A DNA stretch of 64,000 bases from an uncultured Eggerthella sp. (GTDB lineage: Bacteria; Actinomycetota; Coriobacteriia; Coriobacteriales; Eggerthellaceae). The position numbers and the translations under genes are program-made. Positions 40,489 through 50,451 of this stretch are shown piece after piece; within the stretch, counting starts at the first letter, position 1; the number at the start of each line of letters is the position of its first letter. The stretch is from the NCBI GenBank assembly GCA_959607715.1, contig CAUHNN010000009.1, positions 1 through 64,000 of the forward strand, read 5' to 3'. Below the pieces are notes generated by a model. The model made no database searches and had not been told where the DNA came from. It worked only from the letters and a program-made list of their open reading frames with translations.

Positions 40489-42642
40489 CTACCCTTCCGA
40501 CGGCTCGTCGCCGAACAATCCAGCGCCTTCAGCGCGCTCATCGGCATCAGGCACCACACCGGTTTGCGCGATCTGCAGGAAATCACGCTCGGTCAGGATG
40601 GGAACACCCAGCGATTCGGCCTTGGTGCGCTTCGATCCCGCCGCCTCGCCGCAGATCACGTAGCTCGTCTTCTTCGAAACGCTGCCCGACACCTTGGCGC
40701 CGAATTCCTTCAAGACGGCGCCCGCCTGATCGCGCGTCATTCCCGACTCGACCAGGCTCCCCGTCAGCACGAACGTAAGCCCCGCAAGCGTTTGGGGTTT
40801 GGTGGCAACACGCGCCTGCTCGGCAACGGTGACGCCAGCCGCAGCCAGGCGCGCGATAACCGCCTGGTTGTCGTCAGTAGCGAAGAAGTCGACCAGGCTC
40901 TGCGCGATCACCGAACCAACGCCGTCGATCGCAGCCAGATCCTCAACACGCGCACGCGAAAGAAGTTCAACCGACGGATAGGCGCGCACAATGGCCTCGG
41001 CCATGGTTTTGCCCACGTGGCGAACGCCCAAGCCGAACAATACGCGCGCGAGCGAACGCGACTTGCTTTCCTCGATCGCCGCGATGATCTTCTTCGCGAC
41101 CACCGGACCCAGCACGATCGGCTCGCCCTTGGAATTGGTACGCCCCATATCGAGTGAGGAAAGACTCTCTTCGGTGAGGTCGTAGAAGTCGGCCACGTCG
41201 GTCAGGCGGCCCGACTCGATCAATCGCATGATGATTTCGTCGCCCAAGCCCTCGATGTCAAGCGCCCCGCGGCTCGCCCAGTGGGTCAACCTCTCGTGAG
41301 CCTGCGCGGGACAATCGATGGAAACGCAGCGATACGCAGCTTCACCTTCCTCGCGAACGAGCGGCGATCCGCAGCTCGGGCAGGTGCTGGGCATCGTCCA
41401 CTTCTGCGCGTCAGCGGGACGAAGCGAAAGAATGGGGGCGAGCACTTCGGGAATGACGTCGCCGGCTTTTCGAACGATGACCGTATCGCCGATGCGCACA
41501 TCCTTACGCTGCACCTCATCTTCGTTGTGAAGCGTCGCGCGCGCAACGGTGGAGCCGGCAACCAGCACCGGATCGAGCTCGGCGACCGGCGTGCAGGCAC
41601 CCGTACGGCCCACCTGAATGGTGATATCGCGCAGCACCGTGGTCTTTTCCTCGGGCGGAAACTTGTAGGCAATGGCCCATCGCGGGGCGCGCGCCGTGTA
41701 CCCGAGCTCATGCTGAAGCGCGAAGGAATCAACCTTCACCACCACACCGTCGATTTCGTAGGGTAGATCGGCGCGCTTTTCCAGGCAATCCCTGCAGAAA
41801 TCACGAACCTCGGCCCGCGTCGTGCAGCGCTTGACGTCGGGATTCACATGGAACCCGCACGCACGAAGCCACGAAAGAAGCTCCCACTGGCCTTCAGCGC
41901 GGATGGATGCGTCATGGGCAATGGCGTACATGAACGTGGAAAGCTCGCGTTCGGCGGTGATGGAGGCGTCCTTCTGGCGAAGGCTGCCCGCCGCCGCATT
42001 GCGAGGATTGGCGAAGCTGCGCCCTCCCTGTTCTTCAGCCTGCGCGTTCAGGGCATCGAAGCTGGCCTTGGACAGGTAGATCTCGCCACGAACCTCGATC
42101 GAGGGCACGTCAGCGCGCACGAGGGCCGCGCCCTCGTCCATCAGACGCAGAGGAACATCGCGAACCGTCCTTACATTGACCGTCACGTCTTCGCCGGTGG
42201 TTCCATCGCCGCGCGTCGCCGCACGAACGAGCTTGCCATCCGCATACGTCAACGCCAACGACGAGCCATCGATCTTGAGCTCGCACACGAGCGGCGGAAG
42301 TTCGCCAAGCGCATCTTCCACGCGATCCATCCACTCATCGAGCTCGGGAATATCCATGGCGTTGTCGAGCGAGTACATGCGCTCTTCATGAACGACCGGT
42401 TCGAACTGGTTAGACGCTTCCCCGCCGATGCGCTGGGTAGGCGACGTAGGATCGAGCAGCTCGGGATGGGCCTGCTCGATGTCGCGAAGCTCGCGCATGA
42501 GCGAATCGAAGACCGCATCGGAAACCTCAGGGTCGTCGAGCACGTAGTAACGATGAGTGTGGTATTCGATTTCCCTGCGCAGCGAGACAACGCGCTGGGC
42601 AAGGGATTCTTCACCTGATTGTGCGAAATCGGCACTGGTCAT
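40489..42642 (-). CDS. ligA: NAD-dependent DNA ligase
   Basis: A 717-residue LigA with all usual modules. The adenylation domain has the nucleophilic lysine in CELKIDGSSLALTY. An OB domain and a four-Cys zinc finger (CPSCGSPLVREEG ... CVSIDCPAQ) follow, then helix-hairpin-helix repeats and a C-terminal BRCT domain (TFVLTGSLVESGMTRDQ ... YVICGEAAGSK). It seals nicks in replication and repair. It lies between nnrD and tlyA on one strand. Confidence 0.97.
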   Translation of the reverse strand: MTSADFAQSGEESLAQRVVSLRREIEYHTHRYYVLDDPEVSDAVFDSLMRELRDIEQAHPELLDPTSPTQRIGGEASNQFEPVVHEERMYSLDNAMDIPELDEWMDRVEDALGELPPLVCELKIDGSSLALTYADGKLVRAATRGDGTTGEDVTVNVRTVRDVPLRLMDEGAALVRADVPSIEVRGEIYLSKASFDALNAQAEEQGGRSFANPRNAAAGSLRQKDASITAERELSTFMYAIAHDASIRAEGQWELLSWLRACGFHVNPDVKRCTTRAEVRDFCRDCLEKRADLPYEIDGVVVKVDSFALQHELGYTARAPRWAIAYKFPPEEKTTVLRDITIQVGRTGACTPVAELDPVLVAGSTVARATLHNEDEVQRKDVRIGDTVIVRKAGDVIPEVLAPILSLRPADAQKWTMPSTCPSCGSPLVREEGEAAYRCVSIDCPAQAHERLTHWASRGALDIEGLGDEIIMRLIESGRLTDVADFYDLTEESLSSLDMGRTNSKGEPIVLGPVVAKKIIAAIEESKSRSLARVLFGLGVRHVGKTMAEAIVRAYPSVELLSRARVEDLAAIDGVGSVIAQSLVDFFATDDNQAVIARLAAAGVTVAEQARVATKPQTLAGLTFVLTGSLVESGMTRDQAGAVLKEFGAKVSGSVSKKTSYVICGEAAGSKRTKAESLGVPILTERDFLQIAQTGVVPDADERAEGAGLFGDEPSEG

Positions 42643-42678
42643 GTAAGTAGATTCCTTCCGGAAAGGGACGACTGTCGC

Positions 42679-43572
42679 CTAGGCGCTTCGAAGCGCCAGA
42701 AAATCCATGATAGCGCGTGGGATGGACGCAAGCACTTCTTCGGCGCAAACGCTCACGATACCGTATGTCCCCTGCGCGACGCATCCCGCATGCGCGTGAA
42801 GCGAGGCGCCCAGGACGGCGGCGTCGAAGGGGTCGACGCCCTGCGCCAGCAAGCCGCCGATTAGACCCGCAAGAACATCGCCGGTGCCCGCCTTCGCGAG
42901 GGCGGCAGTGCCGGAATCGACGACGTGCGCCTCATGATCCCGATCGGGAGCGGCAACGATCGTGACAGGCCCCTTGAGCACGACGATGGATTCATAGCAT
43001 GCGGCAAGCGCACCGGCGAACGCACGGCGCGCGTCGACCGATGAAGGATCAGCAAGCGCTATGCCGTACGGAGCGCCCAAACGCGCCGCTTCCCCTTCAT
43101 GGGGCGTCAAAACGCAGGACCTGCCCTTCGCGCGGCGCTTCGCAAAACAGGCATGGTACTTGGGCTTGACAAGGAACCCAAGCGCTCCGCCGTCTATCAG
43201 CAGCGGAGACTTCACGCGCTTGATGGCGTTCTTGACCAGCGGCTCCAACGCAGGATCAGGCGCGAACCCGGGTCCGATCGCGACGGCTCCGGGACCGTTC
43301 GGGCCAACAGCGCCTTCAGGGTCGAAAGCGTCGAAGGACGACACCACGAGCGAAGGGCGATACGCCTGGATGCGCGAGACATTGGGCAAGGCAGTGAAGA
43401 CCTGGGTGTATCCCGCTCCTGCCAGCTGAGAAGCGTGAGCGGCAAGGCACGCAGCACCGGGATAGCGCGCCGACCCTGCCACCACGACCGCCTTCCCTCG
43501 CGAATACTTATGCGCATCAGAAGCGGGGACGGGAATCAGCGCGGAAAGATGGGCGTCGTCGTACAAGCCCAT
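42679..43572 (-). CDS. nnrD: NAD(P)H-hydrate dehydratase (carbohydrate kinase-like)
   Basis: A 297-residue ribokinase-like enzyme that uses ADP or ATP to repair hydrated NAD(P)H. KYSRGKAVVVAGSARYPGAACLAA and AIGPGFAPD are present, and the catalytic region is KAGTGDVLAGLIGGLLAQG. LTPHEGEAARLGAP also fits. The epimerase half (NnrE) that is fused in E. coli YjeF is absent here and not nearby. Confidence 0.93.
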   Translation of the reverse strand: MGLYDDAHLSALIPVPASDAHKYSRGKAVVVAGSARYPGAACLAAHASQLAGAGYTQVFTALPNVSRIQAYRPSLVVSSFDAFDPEGAVGPNGPGAVAIGPGFAPDPALEPLVKNAIKRVKSPLLIDGGALGFLVKPKYHACFAKRRAKGRSCVLTPHEGEAARLGAPYGIALADPSSVDARRAFAGALAACYESIVVLKGPVTIVAAPDRDHEAHVVDSGTAALAKAGTGDVLAGLIGGLLAQGVDPFDAAVLGASLHAHAGCVAQGTYGIVSVCAEEVLASIPRAIMDFLALRSA

Positions 43573-43628
43573 GCAACACTACCTCCTTAAACGAATGCGC
43601 CCCGCAACGCATACGGGGCGCACATCGA

Positions 43629-44279
43629 TTACCTTTCTTCACCAAGGCCGTCGTCGACGGAGCCGGGCGCGTCGTCGAGCCAGGCGCGCGCCTCCTTGAA
43701 GCGGCGCGTCAGTTCTTTGGTCGGGTCGACCTTCTCGTGCTCTTCCACGCGAGCGTCGCCGGTGAGGGCCAAGGCACAGGCAACGGCTTCGACGTGCGTA
43801 TAGGAAAGGGACAGCGGCAATTCGACAATCCCCTTTTCACGCGCTATCCGCGCCGCATTGCCCGAAAGCCGGACGCGAGGCTTTCCCTTTGCGTTCAGGA
43901 CGACCTCCACATCGCGCAGGCCGATGCCCTCCGAAAAGCCGGTGCCAAGCGCCTTGAGCACCGCCTCTTTCGCGGCGAAACGCGTTGCGTAATGGAATTC
44001 GGGCGTGGTGTGCTTATCGCAATAGTCCTGCTCAGCCTGAGAGAAGGCACGCTTGGCGAAAGCGGGCGATCGCCTCAAGATCGCGCGAATGCGCTCGACC
44101 TCGACGATATCGACGCCCATGGAAACGCTTTCCTTAAGCGCTGCAGGAACGCGCGCAGGCGAATCGCCCGATGCAGAAGCCGCGCCATCCTGTCCAGAGG
44201 GCTGCTCGGCTTCGCTCCCCTTCACAAGCTGTCGAGATGGCTGCCCAGCCTCAAAGGCATTATCGGATTCGAAACCCAT
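43629..44279 (-). CDS. acpS: Holo-[acyl-carrier-protein] synthase with N- and C-terminal extensions
   Basis: 216 residues as drawn; AcpS is usually about 120. The catalytic core runs from SMGVDIVEVERIRAIL to ACALALTGD and contains the Mg-binding GVDIVEVERI and RFAAKEAVLKALG. It moves the 4'-phosphopantetheine arm from CoA to acyl carrier protein. The first 53 residues are polar and Ser/Gln/Ala-rich. ATG 44120, directly before the core and preceded by AAGGAA, may be the true start and would give 163 residues. A charged tail of about 40 residues follows the core. The gene starts six bases after glmS. Confidence 0.88.
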   Translation of the reverse strand: MGFESDNAFEAGQPSRQLVKGSEAEQPSGQDGAASASGDSPARVPAALKESVSMGVDIVEVERIRAILRRSPAFAKRAFSQAEQDYCDKHTTPEFHYATRFAAKEAVLKALGTGFSEGIGLRDVEVVLNAKGKPRVRLSGNAARIAREKGIVELPLSLSYTHVEAVACALALTGDARVEEHEKVDPTKELTRRFKEARAWLDDAPGSVDDGLGEER

Positions 44280-44285
44280 AGAGCG

Positions 44286-46112
44286 CTACTCGACCGTGAC
44301 GGATTTGGCCAGATTGCGCGGCTGATCAACATCGCAACCGCGAGACACCGCTACGGCACGCGCGAGCAGCTGCAGCGGAACGCTGGCCGTAATGGGAACG
44401 AACGTGTCGCGCACCTTCGGGATGTAGATGACGTGGTCGGCCACCTTCTTCACGTTTTCATCGTCTTCGGTGGCGATGGCGATGACGCGCGCACCCCTCG
44501 ACTTCGATTCCTCGAGATTGGAAATGGTCTTGTCGTAGGTGGGGCTCTGCGTCACCACCGCGACGATGGGGAACCCTTCATCGAGCAGCGCGATGGGGCC
44601 GTGCTTCATTTCGCCGGCAGCGTAAGCTTCGGCATGAATGTAGCTGATCTCCTTGAGCTTGAGGGCGCCTTCGTAGCACGTGGCCTCGCCCAGACCGCGG
44701 CCGATATAGAGGCACGAGGAGCGCCGCTCGAAGAACGGGACCGCCGCTTCGACCGATTCGTTGACCGACTGAAGAATCTCTTCGATCTGATCGGCGGTAT
44801 CGGCAAGCTCGCTGAACAGCACGCGCGTGGTGTGGGCCGTGAACTCGCCCTTAACGCGAGCGAGCATCATAGCCAGAAGCGTCAAGCTGACAACCTGGCC
44901 GATGAAGGACTTCGTAGAGGCAACGGCGATTTCCTTGTTCGCCTTGGTGTAGATGACGCCATCGGATTCGCGAGCGACCGGCGAGCCGATGACATTGGTG
45001 ATGCCGAAGACCTTCGCACCCTTGATGCGCGCATCGCGGATGGCGGCAAGGGTGTCGGCCGTTTCACCCGACTGGGAAACGGCGACGACCATGGTGGTCG
45101 GCGTGATGATGGGGTTGCGGTAGCGGAATTCGCTCGCAACCTCGACCTCGGTGGGGATGCGCGCCCACCCTTCGATAAGGTTCTTGGCGATGAGGCCGGC
45201 ATGGTAGGACGTGCCGCAGCCGATGATGTAGACGCGATCGACGAAGTTGAGCTCCTGACGCGACAGAGTCAACTCGTCGATGACGATTTCGTTGCCGTCC
45301 ATGCGCCCGGCAAGCGTGTCGCGCACGACGCGCGGCTGCTCGTGGATTTCCTTGAGCATGAAATCGGGGTAGCCGCCCTTTTCGGCGACGTCGATATCCC
45401 AGTCCACATGCGTCACTTCGGGCTCGATGGCGTTACCCTCTTCATCGAAGTAGTCGATGCGGTCGGTATGCATGACGGCGAACTGGTCGTCTTCCAGGAT
45501 CACCACGTCGCGCGTGGCATCGATGAGCGCAATGATGTCGGAGGCAACGTAGCTGCCATTCTCGCCGTGGCCCAAAACGATGGGGGAATCCTTGCGCGAA
45601 ACCACGATAGTGTCGGGATCCTTGTCGCAGATGACGGCGATGCCGTAGGCACCCGCCAAACGGGAAGCGGCATAGCGAACGGCGGCAAGCAGGTCGCCCT
45701 CGTAGGCTTCTTCGACCAGGTGGGCAACGACTTCGGTGTCGGTTTCGGAAGCGAAGACGTGGCCCTTGGCCTGAAGCTCTTCGCGAAGCTCGACGTAGTT
45801 TTCGATGATGCCGTTATGGACGACGGCGATGGAGCCATCGCAGCTGACGTGGGGATGGGCATTGCGCTCGCTCGGCATACCGTGGGTCGCCCAGCGCGTA
45901 TGGCCGATGCCGCACCCACCCAGGCAATCGGCGCTGCCCACGGCGGAATCAAGCTCGGAAACCTTGCCCAGACGGCGTACGACGTTGATGGTGGAACCAT
46001 CGTCAACGGCGATGCCCGCAGAATCATAACCGCGGTATTCGAGACGCTTGAGGCCCTCGATCAGGACATCCTTGGCCTGCAGCGAACCCGTGAAGCCAAC
46101 AATTCCGCACAT
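44286..46112 (-). CDS. glmS: Glutamine-fructose-6-phosphate aminotransferase (isomerizing)
   Basis: A 608-residue GlmS of normal length, making glucosamine-6-phosphate for peptidoglycan and the UDP-GlcNAc used by the wecB/wecC pathway at the other end of the window. The N-terminal glutaminase nucleophile is Cys2 (MCGIVGFTGS). RLEYRGYDSAGIAV and GHTRWATHG follow. Two SIS isomerase domains contain CGTSYHAGL, SQSGETADT and the C-terminal RNLAKSVTVE. A GGAG SD lies upstream. No glmS ribozyme-like pattern was seen in the roughly 90-base leader. Confidence 0.96.
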   Translation of the reverse strand: MCGIVGFTGSLQAKDVLIEGLKRLEYRGYDSAGIAVDDGSTINVVRRLGKVSELDSAVGSADCLGGCGIGHTRWATHGMPSERNAHPHVSCDGSIAVVHNGIIENYVELREELQAKGHVFASETDTEVVAHLVEEAYEGDLLAAVRYAASRLAGAYGIAVICDKDPDTIVVSRKDSPIVLGHGENGSYVASDIIALIDATRDVVILEDDQFAVMHTDRIDYFDEEGNAIEPEVTHVDWDIDVAEKGGYPDFMLKEIHEQPRVVRDTLAGRMDGNEIVIDELTLSRQELNFVDRVYIIGCGTSYHAGLIAKNLIEGWARIPTEVEVASEFRYRNPIITPTTMVVAVSQSGETADTLAAIRDARIKGAKVFGITNVIGSPVARESDGVIYTKANKEIAVASTKSFIGQVVSLTLLAMMLARVKGEFTAHTTRVLFSELADTADQIEEILQSVNESVEAAVPFFERRSSCLYIGRGLGEATCYEGALKLKEISYIHAEAYAAGEMKHGPIALLDEGFPIVAVVTQSPTYDKTISNLEESKSRGARVIAIATEDDENVKKVADHVIYIPKVRDTFVPITASVPLQLLARAVAVSRGCDVDQPRNLAKSVTVE

Positions 46113-46361
46113 ATAAGTACTCCTTAATCAGAAACGGCGCGCCGGCATGCGGGCCACCAATAAAATGCACACGAGCGAGGCGTGCGTGAGTGTGAATTCG
46201 TTCAGTCAGTCGATTTTACCGTATGAATCCGAACGGCGATGCATTCGGCACGGTATCCACAATTCACGCCGAAATAGCTTTTCGCCCGGTAAAGCGAATG
46301 ATTGCGGACGGATTGTTCGGGTAGAATCGAAATGATCCAGACCATTATGAAGGGACTCACC

Positions 46362-49300
46362 ATGAAGAGCCTCACGCACCTGCTTCCCGCCCAGGAATCG
46401 GCCAATCGATTCCTGCAAGCACTGTTCGCCGCGATCCTGATCATCGGCCTGTGCCTACCCGCGCCGGCGCTGGCCGACGACGATTCGGATACGACGGATG
46501 GCGCCGCGGCCGAATCGACCGAACAGCCCGCCAGCGAAAATGACACAAGCAAAACCACTGCCGCCGATTCAACCGACGAATCGACCACTGACGTAGCTGC
46601 AACCGAATCCAGCTCCAGCAACAACGCTTCGTCCACTGCCGCAAACAAGGCCGCAGATTCTAGCGCCTCTTCTGCCACCCTGCCTTCCACCTTCACCTAT
46701 AAAGGCGTGAAGTACCAGGTTGCGGACGAGAACGAATGCACAGCTAAGATCATCGGCGTCGATGGATCAGGTGCTTACGACCTCTCCGTCTTCGTGCCCT
46801 ACATCACCGAAGGCAATGAGCAGATCACCTTCGAAGTAATCGACATCGACCCCGATGCCTTCAAGGGCGTACGCGGCACCTTCGTCACGCCCGCTTCGTT
46901 CGCACAGGTGAACAACGCGCAGACCGCCCTTTCCCGCGTTGCAACCGATGCGAAGCTTATGCTTGAGCTCGATGACGAAGTAACGCTTAACTCCAAGGGG
47001 TCCTTCGCTTACAGCGAATACGGGGGCACCACGACCACCTTCGCGCTTGAGAACAACCGGGCGTTCGACGAATTCCGCATCACCGTCAAAAACTATTTCT
47101 CCGTCACCAACGCCACGCAGGAAACCATCGACCTTATTCCCTACGTTGAAGACGACGCCTCCCCCGCTTTCCCGCTTGAGCCCAACGCCACCCTGAGCTT
47201 TGAGGACCTTTCCTTTACGGCGGACGCGCTGGAGCTCCAGTACCGAGATGCCGGCGGCCAGTGGCAAACCTTTGAAGACCAGGACTACAACACCTCTCGC
47301 CAGATGTTCGGCCAGTTGCCCGCCGGCGTCGATCGCACGAATCCCATCACGGTTCGCCTTGTCCCCAAAGACAACGAGCGACCGTGCTACGTATCCACCG
47401 ACCTGCCCAACGATCAAATAGCCGTGGATATGAGCAAGGGCCCCGCAGACTTTGCTTTCAACCTTTCCTCCACGATCTTCCAGAACATTTCGACCGAAGT
47501 GAACGTTCATCTTAGTTTCACCGAAGCGGACAACGCAGTATGGATCGACGGGGTGTATCATGATGCGCCCTACTCCGCCGATGGAGTAACGCTGGACTAC
47601 GTCGACGGCAAACCTATCCTCACGCTCGACGGCGCCCTTATCGATACCGTGGACGAAAGCGAGAACGGCTACGGGCACTACGGCATCGCCTCGAACACCG
47701 ATCTGACCGTGAACCTGAAGAACGAGTCGACCATTACGGTCGATGCCGATGTACCAGCTGGCTGCATCTCGGTCGACGGCGCGCTCACCATCAACTCGAT
47801 CGGCGATGCGAAGCTGAATTCGATCCTCGTTTGCAACAAGAGCATGCAGTCTTTGATGCCGCGCAATATTTCCGCGAATAGCTTCACGATGAACGGCGGC
47901 ACGCTTACCGTCAGCATGAAAGGAAGCAGCGTCGGAGGAAGCGATTCCCCCACGATCAGAGGCTTGGTTTCCGCAATCTATGCCAAAGGCGACATCAATC
48001 TGAATACCTGCTATGTTGCCACCCTGTCGGATGAATTCAAGATCGAAGGCACCTCCTTTGGCCTCGATGCCGATGGCTCCATTGCCCTTTCCGACACGAA
48101 ATACATCTCGAACACGTTCAATTGCGCCGCTCATGCTGAAGGCGACCTTGACATAACGGGCGCGTCTTCCCTGAATATCGCTACGGCAGTTGAGCGCAGG
48201 CCTTCCGCCCTCTACGCAGGCGGAACCTTCAAGGCCGATCTCGCCAACGACGGCAAGCGCCATTCCATCCAGGTCAACGAAGGAAATGGACCCGCCGTTG
48301 CCGCCAACTCCATCGAACTCGCCAAACTGACCTTAATCTCCCAGCCCCTCGGTTCCTACATCGGGGAATTCACCGACTTTTACAACAATACGGCCGAAAC
48401 GTTCCTAACCCCTGAAGGCGACGAAGCCGACGAGCTTGTTCTGAGCATCATGCCTCTTGAGGGCAATAAGTTCGATGCCGTGTTCGCAGGTACCGCAACC
48501 GATGAATTCATCAAACAGGCGATCTGGAACCAAGTGCTGCACAAGGAGGGACCGTATGCGGGAAGCTATATCCTGACCAAGGAAGACGAGGAGGCCATCT
48601 ACGGATGCACGAGCCTCGATATCGCCTTGGTTGGTCAACATGCCGATTTCTCCGACTCCTCCATCTCGTTGCTCGCAAGCCTTGAGAACATATCCGTCAC
48701 CACAGATGCCGCCTACGCAGGCGAAAACGACTTCACCCACATAGTCGGTCTTCCCACGAACCTGAACAGCATTTCGGTAAATGCTCAGAACTCAAACGGA
48801 TCGCTCGCCGTTGAAGGCGTCAACACGTCGGCGAAAACCCCCTTGTCGCTTGCGGGCTTCGACAACCTGAAACTGCTCGACCTTTCGAACGTAACCCTAC
48901 CCCAGACGTTCGACCTCAGCGGCATGCACAACGCCAAGAACGTACGACTTCTTAACACCCTGGGCGTGAACGACATGGTTGCCCCTGATACCGACAAGCT
49001 CGAGAAGCTTTACCTGATAAGCACCACCACTTCCAACCTCACCGTTCCCGAAGCATCGCGCGCTTCTCTTACCAAGATGGTGTGCATCGACAATCGTCTG
49101 TCCGATCTGGACCTTGAAGGTGTAACCCTCGATAAGCAGGTCTTCGATTTCGACTACTATCCCGACGACTCCAGCAAGCAGTATGAACGCGCTTCGTTTA
49201 CCGTCATGGCCAACGAAGACGGCACGGTGACCATCGATCTTGCTAAGCTCTTCGGGGATCGCTTGATGAAGATCGAAAGCTCCTGCGACGAAGCGGTGAT

Positions 49301-49694
49301 CGACGAAGAAGCCGGCACCATCACCTTCCCCAGCGCCGATGCGGCGCGCGCCGCCTGCGAAGCGGGACAGGTGACGTACCGGGTCGACACCATGGGCAAG
49401 GTGGCGCAATCCGACGGCGATCCCGTTGCGGCGTACTTGCCGGTGATCATTTCCGAGCTGACGGTTAACCCCTATCAGGAATCCACCGATCCTTCCGACC
49501 CGACGCCCGGAGATCCGAGCGTGACGCCTCCGACCGATAACGAACCCACGGATGATGACGCCAAAGATGCAACCGACACGAGCGCAAAAACGAACGACGC
49601 CATCGGGCCCTTGGCCATCGGCATCGGCGTGGTTGCCGCGCTTGCAGTGATCGTCCTGGGAGCGAGCATCTACTTCATGCGCCGCAGACGCTAG
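46362..49694 (+). CDS. Large secreted, membrane-anchored surface protein
   Basis: 1110 residues. A signal peptide (FLQALFAAILIIGLCLPAPALADD) is followed by about 75 residues of Ser/Thr/Asp/Glu-rich spacer. The long middle has repeated beta-rich stretches. A region near residues 800-960 has leucine-rich spacing (LAGFDNLKLLDLSNVTLPQTFDL), and a Pro/Thr/Asp-rich stalk comes before the C-terminal helix and RRRR. SAKTNDAIGPLAI just before the helix looks like a degenerate sortase signal. The ATG has GAAGGGA upstream. The protein should face the outside, perhaps as an adhesin; no known domain was recognised with confidence. Confidence 0.85.
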   Translation: MKSLTHLLPAQESANRFLQALFAAILIIGLCLPAPALADDDSDTTDGAAAESTEQPASENDTSKTTAADSTDESTTDVAATESSSSNNASSTAANKAADSSASSATLPSTFTYKGVKYQVADENECTAKIIGVDGSGAYDLSVFVPYITEGNEQITFEVIDIDPDAFKGVRGTFVTPASFAQVNNAQTALSRVATDAKLMLELDDEVTLNSKGSFAYSEYGGTTTTFALENNRAFDEFRITVKNYFSVTNATQETIDLIPYVEDDASPAFPLEPNATLSFEDLSFTADALELQYRDAGGQWQTFEDQDYNTSRQMFGQLPAGVDRTNPITVRLVPKDNERPCYVSTDLPNDQIAVDMSKGPADFAFNLSSTIFQNISTEVNVHLSFTEADNAVWIDGVYHDAPYSADGVTLDYVDGKPILTLDGALIDTVDESENGYGHYGIASNTDLTVNLKNESTITVDADVPAGCISVDGALTINSIGDAKLNSILVCNKSMQSLMPRNISANSFTMNGGTLTVSMKGSSVGGSDSPTIRGLVSAIYAKGDINLNTCYVATLSDEFKIEGTSFGLDADGSIALSDTKYISNTFNCAAHAEGDLDITGASSLNIATAVERRPSALYAGGTFKADLANDGKRHSIQVNEGNGPAVAANSIELAKLTLISQPLGSYIGEFTDFYNNTAETFLTPEGDEADELVLSIMPLEGNKFDAVFAGTATDEFIKQAIWNQVLHKEGPYAGSYILTKEDEEAIYGCTSLDIALVGQHADFSDSSISLLASLENISVTTDAAYAGENDFTHIVGLPTNLNSISVNAQNSNGSLAVEGVNTSAKTPLSLAGFDNLKLLDLSNVTLPQTFDLSGMHNAKNVRLLNTLGVNDMVAPDTDKLEKLYLISTTTSNLTVPEASRASLTKMVCIDNRLSDLDLEGVTLDKQVFDFDYYPDDSSKQYERASFTVMANEDGTVTIDLAKLFGDRLMKIESSCDEAVIDEEAGTITFPSADAARAACEAGQVTYRVDTMGKVAQSDGDPVAAYLPVIISELTVNPYQESTDPSDPTPGDPSVTPPTDNEPTDDDAKDATDTSAKTNDAIGPLAIGIGVVAALAVIVLGASIYFMRRRR

Positions 49695-49736
49695 AGTGCC
49701 CTACCCCATAAACTAGCCTGCCGATCAACGCACAAA

Positions 49737-49764
49737 CCCCCTTGAGGAAGCATCCTCAAGGGGG
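49737..49764 (+). terminator. Terminator after the surface-protein gene
   Basis: CCCCCTTGAGGA/TCCTCAAGGGGG perfect 12-bp stem with a four-base loop. Convergent with the next gene, so possibly shared. Confidence 0.8.
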
Positions 49765-49786
49765 TACATCATTGAACGAGAGCGAC

Positions 49787-50449
49787 CTATGCTTCCTCGA
49801 GATCGATGGGAATGTCGACCGCGTGATAGTCAATGTGCGCGATTTCGCCGCGCGATGCGGAATTCATGACTAGCGTTCCGCGGCCCTGCGCAAAGGAACC
49901 GATCTGGAAGCTGATTTCAGGAGAAACGGATCCGAAACGGTAGGCGTCTTCCTGCTTCAGGTTGGCGTTATACAGATCGCGCTTGCTCACTGAACGCAGG
50001 ATCCCTCCAAGAAAGAAGCTCGCCATGCCGGTTGCCGCACCCGCGCCCGTGGTCACCAGCGTGGAAGGAAGTAGCGTACCAGCGGCCACCGCATGGGAAG
50101 CGGCCGACCCACCTGCATCGATACCCGCCCTACCCTGGCTAAGGAAGTAGTCGGAGATGATGTTGAGCACCGAAGGCGACGTAGAACGCGCATAGCGGCG
50201 CACCTCGCCCGACGAAAGGCGCTCTTCCTCCTCCCAGGAAAGCGACCACCAGTCGTAGCTAGTCATCGATCCGAATCCGACAGAATAGTGAACGGTGCGG
50301 GATGCGCTTTGCACTGCCGTCGAGCTGATTTCGTCCCAGGTTAAGCGCTCGGTAAGAGAATCGCCGAAAGCGTGCACCAATACTGCGTTTTTCAAAGCGC
50401 GGTCGACCGACTTCCTCAGCACAACGCGCGTCATGCACGGGGTAGCCAT
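49787..50449 (-). CDS. Protein of unknown function, Gly/Ala-zipper segment
   Basis: A 220-residue protein that I do not recognise. The N-terminal half is soluble and Trp-rich (YDWWSLSWEEEERLSSGE). A Gly/Ala-rich hydrophobic stretch follows (AVAAGTLLPSTLVTTGAGAATGMASFFLGGIL), which could be a membrane-inserting zipper, and then a beta-like C-terminal part ending in an acidic tail. It lies two bases after the stop of the upstream gene, so both are co-translated and probably act together. Confidence 0.7.
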   Translation of the reverse strand: MATPCMTRVVLRKSVDRALKNAVLVHAFGDSLTERLTWDEISSTAVQSASRTVHYSVGFGSMTSYDWWSLSWEEEERLSSGEVRRYARSTSPSVLNIISDYFLSQGRAGIDAGGSAASHAVAAGTLLPSTLVTTGAGAATGMASFFLGGILRSVSKRDLYNANLKQEDAYRFGSVSPEISFQIGSFAQGRGTLVMNSASRGEIAHIDYHAVDIPIDLEEA

Positions 50450-50451
50450 CG

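Noticed and set aside
46113..46200. glmS ribozyme
   Set aside because: The leader is short and no conserved ribozyme core could be matched by eye.
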